A stretch of 64,000 nt of DNA from Amphimedon queenslandica (lineage: Eukaryota > Porifera > Demospongiae > Haplosclerida > Niphatidae): NCBI RefSeq assembly GCF_000090795.2, contig NW_003546461.1:1-64000 (forward strand). The letters run 5' to 3'. The translations under genes and the position numbers were made by a program. Below, piece after piece: positions 25,401 through 34,300 of the stretch (position 1 is its first letter; each line of letters opens with the position of its first letter). The notes under the pieces were generated by a model. It was not told where the DNA came from. It searched no databases and was given only the letters and a program-made list of their open reading frames with translations.

Positions 25401-26982
25401 CAATTTTTATTACAGTTTTTGATACATATTGATGTCCTTATGCTATGTAGAAAGTTTGAGTTGATTCCGACTTCAATTTTTCGAGTTACGCATGGCCATT
25501 GATTATGTACTATATTATGTGTTTAAATTACCAGCAAACACACTAATGTATTCATTACTGTTTAATTGTATTACTATTATACCTCATATAGGATGTTGGC
25601 TTATCGCTGTGAGGATATACACATGCGACTCGAATCACACGAACTCCATACAAGACAAGAGCTGGAAACCACCATACAAATTGATGTATGTTAATTATAA
25701 TAATATACCGTATAGCGGGAAATTTTGGAGGGAGTTAAATTTGGCAAATTTGGCATTTTGATAGCCATTTGCAAAAATTAAAATCCATCCATTTTGAGCC
25801 ATTAGAGGCATCCTCAATGGCATGTGGCCACAAATTTACCAAGTTAAAATCCGCCAATCACAAAAATTTAGCAATTCACCAAATTTTAGCTCCTCAAAAA
25901 AAATTTCTTGCTATACGGTACATATTGTCATTGTGTGCAATATGTACATGTATGCATATGCTACAGGTTGCAGAGATGTGCATACTAAAGTGGTTGAAGA
26001 AACATGTCAAACCAATCGTGGATTGGAACAGAACTCAATTTGTACGTGTCACAATTGTTAATTATTAATATTATTTTTAAATTATTTTATTACAGTCAGC
26101 TGAGACATCTACAGTTAGGCAATCAACTCAACACAATGATAAGCAATATCGTTAGTGCTACCCCTCCTTTTTTATTATGCCTCTCTCTCTCTTCTTTTTC
26201 CTCTCATATAATTTTATTCTTTTTTTCTCACTGTAGAACTATTTGCTATTCATAACATGCATTCACAGTTTCTCAGAGAAGGTCTGCAGCCTTTGCAGAT
26301 AGACCCCGAGGATGATGAGAAACAGACTAGACAATCCTATTTTCCTACACTGGATGAAATTGTGAGTTTATTAATTCTTTCTAATGTAAAACTCTCAAAA
26401 AATCTAAATTTGATCAGAATCAACTCAAAACTTTATAACATCATGGGCTCCTGATAACATGCACATGTATATATATATAAAATAGGAAAAGTCATACCTT
26501 GCCATTTTTTAACAAAATTCTCCTAACATACCGTATAGCAGCGTAATTTTGGAGGAGCTAAAATTTGGCAAATTTTGGTAATTGGCAGATTTTTAATTTG
26601 GTGAATTTGTGGCCACGTGCCATTGAGCATGCGTATAATGGCTCAAAATGGCAGATTTCTATTTTGGCAAATGGCTATCAAAACGTCAAATTCGCCAAAT
26701 TTAATTCCCTCCAAAATTACCCGCTATACGGTAATGTGCGTGAACTATAATACGTTTTGTCTTTATTAGAGCTGTGAAGAAAATGAGGAGGAAAATAAAG
26801 AAAGCGATGAGGATGAGGACGATGAGGATGACGTACTAGCTCGTACTTATGCTAGAATGATGCAGCACAGGAATCCAGAGCTAGAGGAAAGTAGAAAGAC
26901 TACCACCCAATGGCTACAAATGCAATATCAATGGGTGGATAATGTTGGAAGAAATCCTAATTATTTTGATGACTGTCTCTAA
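13905..26982 (+). CDS. NALCN: NALCN-type four-domain sodium-leak channel
   Basis: Many small exons assemble into four six-helix repeats in the order of animal NALCN. Landmarks are ITHCDPD...YCP and YEASTLELW (domain I pore, exon 16401-16558), FQLVMNEAW (domain II pore, exon from 18161), FGAVILDNLE after II-S6, FASLGVQLFAG and TLEGWIEVRDM (domain III pore, near 21331), SVDQNRW in the III-IV linker, LTGEDWYQLM (domain IV pore, near 23132), then FQDVLR|MLAYR joining across the 24243-25591 intron into a cytosolic tail ending in an acidic stretch. NALCN carries a background sodium leak at the plasma membrane with UNC79, UNC80 and FAM155-type partners in animals. The four pore residues read E, E, E, E, whereas vertebrate NALCN has E, E, K, E. 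The 5' end is unresolved: the first coding exon seen begins at 13905, the first in-frame ATG is at 14014, and an upstream exon is likely. Confidence 0.9.
16606..16644. repeat. (TTA)n microsatellite forming a 3' splice site
   Basis: About a dozen TTA units end in ...TTATTAG, immediately followed by the NALCN exon that starts CAAAGTATATTT. The repeat itself supplies the acceptor AG. Confidence 0.85.
19371..19483 (+). other. Probable GC-AG intron containing a long (AC)n tract
   Basis: The exon reading ...VASLL ends at 19370 in phase 2 and the next begins at 19484 with YVKQWRHKAEE. Only the donor GCAAGT at 19371 keeps this frame; the nearby GT at 19375 would not. GCAAGT is the classical strong GC donor. 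The intron interior is mainly a (CA)n tract at about 19379-19445. Confidence 0.75.
19379..19445. repeat. (CA)n dinucleotide microsatellite
   Basis: A run of roughly 33 perfect CA units lies inside the NALCN intron with the GC donor. It is likely to vary in length between individuals. Confidence 0.95.
20521..20547. repeat. (ATA)n microsatellite forming a 3' splice site
   Basis: ATA repeats run into AATAATAG, directly followed by the NALCN exon encoding DSIVVLVLVPIWG. This is the same arrangement as at 16.6 kb. Confidence 0.85.
21165..21253. repeat. Long CT-rich tract before a NALCN acceptor
   Basis: About 85 bp of imperfect CTCTCT/CCCTCT repeats end at TTTTAG, just before the exon carrying the domain III pore (FPYARDFPFNN...). 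A similar shorter CT tract precedes the upstream exon near 20.9 kb. Both act as very long polypyrimidine tracts. Confidence 0.85.
22635..22834. mobile_element. TA-flanked MITE, copy 1
   Basis: About 200 bp with inverted ends (CTGTATAGCGGGAAATTTTG and its complement), flanked by TA. It sits in the NALCN intron before the domain IV pore exon, tail to tail with copy 2, which is in inverse orientation and shares the TA between them. Confidence 0.85.
22833..23041. mobile_element. TA-flanked MITE, copy 2 (inverted)
   Basis: About 205 bp with ends CCGTATAGCGG and CTATACGG and TA at both flanks. Its interior (ggccacgtgc, gagcatgcgtataatggctcaaaatgg) matches the reverse complement of copy 1. TA target sites are typical of Tc1/mariner-derived MITEs. 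Confidence 0.88.
23690..23953. mobile_element. MITE with TAA target duplication (Harbinger-like)
   Basis: The terminal inverted repeats are AGGCCTTTTCACACTG and CAGTGTGAAAAGGCCT, both flanked by TAA. A 3-bp TAA/TTA target site suggests the PIF/Harbinger group. It lies in a NALCN intron and encodes nothing. Confidence 0.8.
24258..25490. repeat. Tandem array of about 175-180 bp units in a NALCN intron
   Basis: Eight occurrences of the core (ctatgtagaaagtttgag) are spaced about 176-181 bp apart, except the last at about 135 bp. Each unit contains CACCCCCAATTTTTATTACA and a poly-T or TTTTAAAAA stretch. The array fills most of the intron 24243-25591. It is not CRISPR-like: unit and spacer are both repeated. 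Confidence 0.92.
25706..25920. mobile_element. TA-flanked MITE, copy 3
   Basis: The ends are TACCGTATAGCGGG and GCTATACGGTA, with the same interior as copy 1 (ccattttgagccatta, tgtggccacaaattt). It lies in a NALCN intron. Confidence 0.88.
26529..26733. mobile_element. TA-flanked MITE, copy 4
   Basis: The ends are TACCGTATAGCAG and CGCTATACGGTA, in the same orientation as copy 2. It lies in the last NALCN intron. Confidence 0.88.
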
Positions 26983-27381
26983 GGTTATATAACATATATA
27001 CTAGTCTAGATACAGTACTTATTTTTTGTCAACTTTATAGCAGTGTTGTTTGTCGTTCATATTAAAGTAACTCTATTTTTGTACAGATTACTCTTGCTAA
27101 ATGTACATGTATCATGTTGTAGAGGAGGGAAAAGAGTACACATTTGTTGTAGCCAATAGTATTTTAGTGTCAAATGCCAAAGTGACAGTCAAAATGCCAA
27201 AAAGAATACTCACCTCACACCTTTTGCCTGTATATCTATATCTAGCTAATCCTATATTTAGCAACTTAAATTTAGTAACATCAATAAAAATTATAAAAAT
27301 AAGTGAACAGTTGTATTGAGTCACTTTTGACTGAAGGAGCAATCTTCTCATAAGCAAATATTGTCAATACTGAGGAAAGGA

Positions 27382-28498
27382 ATGAAGGCTCTTCTCTTCT
27401 CACTTTGTCTGGTTACTTGCCTGATTTGTGCCTTGAGGTATGTCACTATTACATATTATGTATTGTCTTCTTTTCTCATGCAGTGCACCCAATAAACAGC
27501 CAATCTCTGTTAAAATGAATTGTCGCAGAGGATCTTCTGCAGTTGCTTGCTCTTTCCTGTACACTAACAATGCCAGGGAGGATCTTTATCTGCTTACGAG
27601 TGAAACTCCCATCGAAGGATTATTGGCACCATTTCTTGATGTCTCTCTACACGGCAGTGAACCTATTCCATACGAAGGAATAATAGCTTATCGTCTTCCT
27701 CCTACAAAAGAAGACTTTCTTCTCTTGAAGGCAGGCGAGAGTTTCATTGCAACAGTTCAAATCACTGATGCCTTTAACATTGACACTGATGGCCTCTACA
27801 CCATACGATACAGTAAACCATTGCTGTATCTGACAGTAGATGAGATGGAACTGCAGTCCATGGATGAGCTCAAGGAATTGGCTGTGGACGAGACCGTGTA
27901 TATTGTTCTGGAAGATACTCACTCACTCGTAAAACCAAAAGAACCCGAAGAACCCAAAATGGGAAATGTTATCCACATTCAAAGTTGTTCCAGTTGTAAC
28001 TTCATCGGTGGTGATCGTGACAATGAGGCTACATTGAGAGTTCATAAGAGACTCTGCAGTCAGATTGACGTAGCTAAAGGTAGAGTTGGCCCAAGTGATG
28101 CACTGTATAAGAAATGGTTTGGTGCCTATACTTCCAAAAGGGGGGACAAAGTAATACAGGCATACAACAGAATGAAAACTGGAATCTCAGGCCGCACAGT
28201 CACATACCATAATAATGGTCCGAAATGCAAAAAGGGATGGGTAGCCTATACATTTCTTACTGGCCGTCCATATTACACTGTCTACTTTTGCAATCCTTAT
28301 TTTAGACTGCCAGAAAATTGTAATGGTGTTCGGTATACCAAAGAACGTGTCTTGATGCATGAATGGGCTCATGCTTTAGGCTATGCTCGGGATTACAAGT
28401 ATTATTCAAAGCCGTGTCAGAAGCTGGCCGAGACTGATCCCGATAAGGCTGTTAAAAATGGTGACAGCTATAGTTTTCATTACTGTGAAAGCTATTAA
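27382..28498 (+). CDS. Secreted M35-like (aspzincin) metallopeptidase, copy 1
   Basis: Two exons: 27382-27437 encoding the signal peptide (MKALLFSLCLVTCLICAL) and 27484-28498, joined in phase 2, 356 residues. An N-terminal beta-type prodomain (roughly 20-165) precedes a catalytic domain with VLMHEWAHALGYARD, which holds the HExxH zinc motif. Paired cysteines and the C-terminal AETDPDKAV...DSYSFHYC end resemble M35 deuterolysin or peptidyl-Lys peptidases, where a downstream Asp is the third zinc ligand. It would be exported and cleave proteins outside the cell or in digestive vesicles. The signal exon is short, so longer in-frame readings starting in the intron (27440) should be rejected. Its tandem copy lies 1.2 kb downstream. 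Confidence 0.87.
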
Positions 28499-29036
28499 GC
28501 TCATCAAGTCAGCCCTCAAGCCAAGAACATTAGTTAGAACTCATGCAACACAAGCTATGCACATTTTGCTGCTACAATAATTAATATAATATAATATAAT
28601 AACATTTTCATTTCTTGGCTAATAAAAATTCAATGATAAAATCTATAAATTAATAATTCAGCATACACTAATGGAGGATTGGTGTCATACAAGTTTTGAA
28701 TGATTATTATTGACAAAGGATTCATGAAACTAAAGTACAATCCTAATAATTTATGAATTCTTTGACAGCAGATTTTTTATTTACCTGCTGAGTGTATAGA
28801 TTCAATCTAGAGGATGGGTGTGATTGTGGACAATAATAGATCTAATAAGAGTTACTATAATACAAGTAACTTAAAAGCAAAATAGAAAGTAAGCACAAGA
28901 TACAAAAAACAATAGATGTCTGGTAGCAGATTTCTTAATTCAATGTCTGTCAACTGTGCTTTTAAAAATTCTCTGAGAGCTGAATTGACATTCAATTTTG
29001 GTACCTAATGAAACAATAAATATATTTTACAATTGA
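28499..29036. other. Intergenic part of the duplicated unit
   Basis: There is no gene here. The sequence aligns over most of its length with 30831-31371 behind the second metallopeptidase copy and includes shared stretches around the 3' ends of both genes. Confidence 0.6.
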
Positions 29037-29185
29037 TTAAGTTCTCCTCACAGAATTATATGTATCCTCCATGTTATCCCTGAATCCATTGATCAGTGAT
29101 CCAATATCAGTTGGTGAGTACGTTATTCTAATACCAGTTTCAGATGCATCGATCAAACCTTATGTATGATTCCCTACTGCATGTA
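29037..29185 (-). pseudogene. Vestigial copy of the last GH31 exon
   Basis: The stretch matches the functional last exon at 31372-31540 almost base for base (TYSPTDIGSLINGFRDNMED segment). The Trp codon at its start has become TAG, and about 20 bp encoding TLYQEDYR are deleted, shifting the frame. It was carried along when the neighbouring metallopeptidase was duplicated and is not linked to any upstream GH31 exons. Confidence 0.82.
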
Positions 29186-29694
29186 CAAAACTAATGCAAT
29201 TAAATGGATTGTACCAAGAGTACATAATACCTAAAAATATCATGTAAATGTTTAGGTATTATGTACTCTTACTTGTACTATACAAATTTAAAGGTGTTAT
29301 AAATATCTAATAAAGTGCTAGGCTAGTTCTTCTCATATTTTTATACAGAGGCATACGAGAAAATACAGGTAACAGAAAACTAACATGAATAGCAGAATCA
29401 ACAGCAATACTAAATAGATAACACACAAGTCATAACAAAAAATATGTGACTGGAAGAGGAAAAAGAGTACACATTTGTAATAGCCTAGTGTCGAATGCCA
29501 AAGTGACAGCCAAAAAGGATACTCACCTCACACCTTTTGCCTGTATATCTATATCTAGCTAATCCTATTTTTAGCAACTTAAATTTAGTAACATCAATAA
29601 AAATTATAAAAGCAAGTGAACAGTTGTATTGAGTCATTTCTGACTTAAGGAGCAATCTTCTCATAAGTAAATATTGTCAATACTGAGGAAAGGA

Positions 29695-30830
29695 ATGAAG
29701 GCTCTTCTCTTCTCACTTTGTCTGGTTACTTGCCTGGTTTGTGCCTTGAGGTATGTCACTATTACATATTATGGATAATCATCTATTGTCTTATTTTCTC
29801 ATGCAGTGCACCCAATAAGCAGCCAGTCTCTGTTAAAATGGATTGTCGCAGAGGATCTTCTGCAGTTGCTTGCTCTTTCCTGTACACTAACAATGCCAGG
29901 GAGGATCTTTATCTGCTTACGAGTGAAACTCCCATCGAAGGATTATTGGCACCATTCCTTGATGTCTCTCTACATGGCAGTGAACCTATTCCATACGAAG
30001 GAATAATAGCTTATCGTCTTCCTCCTACAAAAGAAGACTTTCTTCTCTTGAAGGCAGGCGAGAGTTTCATTGCAACAGTTCAAATCACTGATGCCTTTAA
30101 CATTGACACTGATGGCCTCTACACCATACGATACAGTAAACCATTGCTGTATCTGACAGTAGATGACATGGAGCTGCAGTCCATGGATGAGCTCAAGGAA
30201 TTGGCTGTGGACGAGACTGTGTATGTTGTTCTGGAAGATACTCACTTGCTTGTAAAACCAAAAGAACTCGAAGAACCCGAAATAGAAAGCATCGTCCACA
30301 TTGAAGATTGTGCCAGTGTTACCTTCCTTGGTGGTGATCGTAAAAATGATCATACGTTAAGAGCTCACAAGAGAATCTGCAGTCAAATTGGAGAGGCTAA
30401 AGGTAGAGTTGGCTCAACCGATGCGCTGTATAAGGAATGGTTTGGTGTCTATACTGATGATAGGGGGACTCAAGTAACATCAGTGTATGACAGAGTTGAA
30501 AATGTGATCACAGACTCAAGCCAAACAGTCAAATACTACAATAATGGTCCAAATTGCAAGAGTGGAGTTGGAGCCTATACATATATTAAAAAACCTCTTC
30601 CATATCTCACTGTCTTCCTTTGTGATGCTTACTTTAAACTAACGCAAAATTGTAAAGGTGTCTCGCCTACCAAAGAACGTGTCTTGATGCATGAATGGGC
30701 TCATGCTTTGGGTTGGGCTAAAGATATCAAGTATCATGCACGGAAGTGTAGGACTTTAGCCAAGAATCATCCTAATAAGGCTGTTAACAATGCTGACAGC
30801 TATAGTTTTCATTACTGTGGAAGCTATTAA
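29695..30830 (+). CDS. Secreted M35-like metallopeptidase, copy 2
   Basis: Two exons, 29695-29750 and 29807-30830, in phase 2, 359 residues. The gene structure matches copy 1. The signal peptide differs by one residue. The N-terminal 150 residues are nearly identical to copy 1, but the region from about residue 165 differs at many positions, while VLMHEWAHALGWAKD keeps the HExxH zinc site. The uneven divergence suggests gene conversion over the first half or selection on the catalytic half. Substrate differences between the two copies are possible but not deducible. Confidence 0.87.
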
Positions 30831-31371
30831 GCTCATCAAGTCAGCCCTCAAGCCAAGAACATTAGTTAGAACTCATGCAACACAAGCTATGCACATTTTG
30901 CTGCTATACAATAATTAATATGATATATTATCACATTTTCTTTTCTTGGCTAATGAAAATTCAATGATAAAATCTATATATTAATAATTTAACAGTAATG
31001 GAGGATTGGTGTCATACAAGTGCTTTGAATGATTATGAGCTACTAGTCTAGACAAAGGATTCATGACATTAACACCTAATCATTTATTAATTCTTTGACA
31101 ACAGATCTTTTATTTGCCCACTGAGTCTATAGAATCAATCTAGAGGATGGCGTGATTTTGGACAATAATAGATCTAAGAGTTACTATAATACAAGTCACT
31201 TACAAGCAAAATAGAAAGTAAGCATAAGATACAAAAAACAATAAATGTCTAGTAGCAGGAAAACATTAAATTTCTTAATTCAATGTCAACTGTGCTTTTA
31301 AAAATTCCCTGAGAGTTGAATTGACATTCAATTTTGGTACCTAATGAAACAATAAATACATTTTACAATGA

Positions 31372-34300
31372 TTAAGTTCTCCTCACAGAATTATATGTAT
31401 CCTCCATGTTATCCCTGAATCCATTGATCAGTGATCCAATATCAGTTGGTGAGTATGTTATTCTAATACCAGCTTCAGATGCATCAATTAAACTTCTGTA
31501 ATCTTCTTGGTATAATGTATGTATGATTCCCCACTGCATGTACAAAAGTAAATGCAATTAAGTACTATAATACAGATGTAAAAGTGCTATATAATATCTA
31601 ATAAATTGCTAGTTCTTCTCATGTTTTTTATACAAAGGCATACATACAGGTAACAGAAAACTCAAATAAATAACACAATACTAAATATATAACACACAAG
31701 TCATATTGCATGCTAACAGGAACTTGCATCTACTGTGATTTGGAGACGATAAAAAATACATGACTGAAAGAGGAAAAAGAGTAGAAATTTGTAGCCTAGC
31801 CAATAGTACTTCAGTGTGAATGCCAAAGTGACAGCCAAGATGCTGAATAGTCTACTCACTTTCACACAGACATACATAGCGAAATTATAATTTCTGACTG
31901 TACATTTGACTCTAATTCATCACTCAAAGTTCATATAAATACCTGATCATCTAGATATTGTTTAATGTTCACAAGACGTCTCACCATACCAGTGAATCCG
32001 ACACTCTTGGACTCTCCATTGATATTGATATTGATATTGTATGGATCAAACACATTGAACTGTGTATATGCTACTTGGACATTCACTGCATCACTGGTAG
32101 CTTGTGGTGTCACAATAATAACAATGAGGGATAGAGTACTATAAATAATTAAAACTAAAAACAAATAATTCATTATAAATATAGTACCTCCCATCATAAG
32201 TCCAGCAGTCACTGGTATATTCATCAAATGAATCTCTTAATGGACAATAACTTAATGAATTTGAGTTAAGCTGGACTTCCTCAGCTATCAATAGAGTGTA
32301 CATGGATATTATAATACATTGAATCTAAAGCTTACCTGGCCAGAAGTTTGGAATAACAATTTGGTAGTTTCTTTTTGATGGAAAGCCATCATAAGTACCA
32401 ATAGATGGATACACAGTCAAGCTAAGTGTCTCTCTAAAGTCAAAGTAGCAATTAGCTACAATTACATGTACAATACTTGGAGGTATCATGTTTGTAAGTA
32501 AACTTTGTGGTAGTGAAACTTGAAACTTTGTAACCTTCAGTAACACCATCATCTTCATATAAACTACCTATACCACTAATAATAAAATAGTTAATAACTT
32601 ATTAATTAATAGTTACTTACTCAGTTATATCTCCAATAAACACCATCNNNNNNNNNNNNNNNNNNNNNNNNNNNNNNNNNNNNNNNNNNNNNNNNNNNNN
32701 NNNNNNNNNNNNNNNNNNNNNNNNNNNNNNNNNNNNNNNNNNNNNNNNNNNNNNNNNNNNNNNNNNNNNNNNNNNNNNNNNNNNNNNNNNNNNNNNNNNN
32801 NNNNNNNNNNNNNNNNNNNNNNNNNNNNNNNNNNNNNNNNNNNNNNNNNNNNNNNNNNNNNNNNNNNNNNNNNNNNNNNNNNNNNNNNNNNNNNNNNNNN
32901 NNNNNNNNNNNNNNNNNNNNNNNNNNNNNNNNNGATACATAACTACCCTAGGAAAGAGAAGACAGTCACTACTCAGTAATGTTGTTAAAGACTCACTGGT
33001 GGTATCCATATGGTCTTATTGACTACTTGACTGGTTTCATTTACTGCTTGGGTAATAGGAGCTGCCATGATATGAGGACCAAAGAAATACTGAGATTGTA
33101 CAGAATAAAGTAATCTTAATAACACAGCAACTCACTTGATTATTAAATATGTATGATTCATCAGCTTCTGGATACTCAAAATACAGAGCTCTTAAAAGAC
33201 TAAGGCCTAATAATGATTATAATAAATTAAATAAATAAAACAGTGAATGAATAGCAAAAAGGAAATACCTGTATCATGTGCCTCTCTAGCGTAAGTGTAT
33301 ATATAAGGTACCATACTACCTCTCAGTACCATAAATTCATGCATGATCTTATAATTAGCCTATTAAGAGGATGATAATACATTATTACATCATATTTATA
33401 GACTTACCAATGGGTAGACCCATATCCTACGATCATCTAATGCACTCTTACTGCTATGAATACGAAATATTGGAGAGAACGCCCCCCACTGTATCCACCT
33501 AAATAATGATAATACATTGATCATCTTAAAATCATTATTTTTTTCATTGCCTGGTATATAATTCAGCTGGAGGTGGTTTAAGGTGACCTCCAATATCATG
33601 ACTCCAATACCCAAAGAGTACATTAGAGGCTCTTAGGGTGAAAGAAACTTGATAATTGAGAGAACTCCAGCTCTGATGCACAATACTTAAAAGTACAGGG
33701 TGCTAAAAATGGACTCACAGGATTTACGTTTCCAGAAAAGCCAATTTGATATCTGTGGTTACCAAGACCACCCCAAGAATGCAACAGGAAAGGTCTTTTG
33801 ACAGGTTCCTATAAACTTATAAAATTATATTTGTCAAGACTAACATACATCTATTGGGCCCCATTGGTAAGGATTGGTAAAGAATAGATAATTGATCCAA
33901 AAGGTAGGATTAAGGTTTGGCATATTAATGCCAGTTTTTGGTCCTTCTTCACCTAGTGTTAAAATTAAGATCATAATATAAAATATTTCAACTATATCTA
34001 GTACCTTGTCGCCAGTCCAACCACCAGAAGTCAATGCCCATGTCTTGCAATGGCTTCAGAGTTATCTTTAAAAAATTATTGACAAACTATGCAAAGATAA
34101 ATGAGAATAATTTTAACAAAATAAATCATATAACAGACTAACCTTGGGATCAACAGGCTTCCAAGGAACATACAAAGCCTATACCAATTAATAATAATAG
34201 TCTTGGTTTGGTACATAATTAAAAAATAATAATTAATTCATTTTTACCGAAGCATTCAATCCCATAGCCTCTACCATCTCGTTAAATGTATCCTCCCACT

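Larger units (their letters stand above)
27115..31830. repeat. Segmental tandem duplication of about 2.3 kb units
   Basis: A boundary sequence (gaggaaaaagagta..atttgt...agtg..aatgccaaagtgacag) occurs three times, near 27.12, 29.46 and 31.77 kb. Between the boundaries lie the two M35 genes and, after each, a copy of the last GH31 exon region (functional near 31.4 kb, broken near 29.1 kb). Coding identity between the M35 copies is very high in the N-terminal half and lower in the C-terminal half. Confidence 0.85.

Noticed and set aside
24258-25490. CRISPR-like array
   Set aside because: The whole 175-180 bp unit repeats, there are no unique spacers, and the context is a eukaryotic intron.
28800-29300. 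Short inverted stretch near 29.2 kb (attaggtattatgtactctt and its complement) as a MITE
   Set aside because: The arms are short and imperfect, and they lie next to the broken GH31 exon where rearrangement during the duplication is a sufficient explanation.
29718-29806. Start of the second M35 gene at 29718
   Set aside because: That frame runs through the intron. The signal-peptide exon at 29695-29750 matches copy 1 and joins in phase 2.
32617-33009. Open frame across the run of N
   Set aside because: It exists only because the undetermined bases contain no stop.
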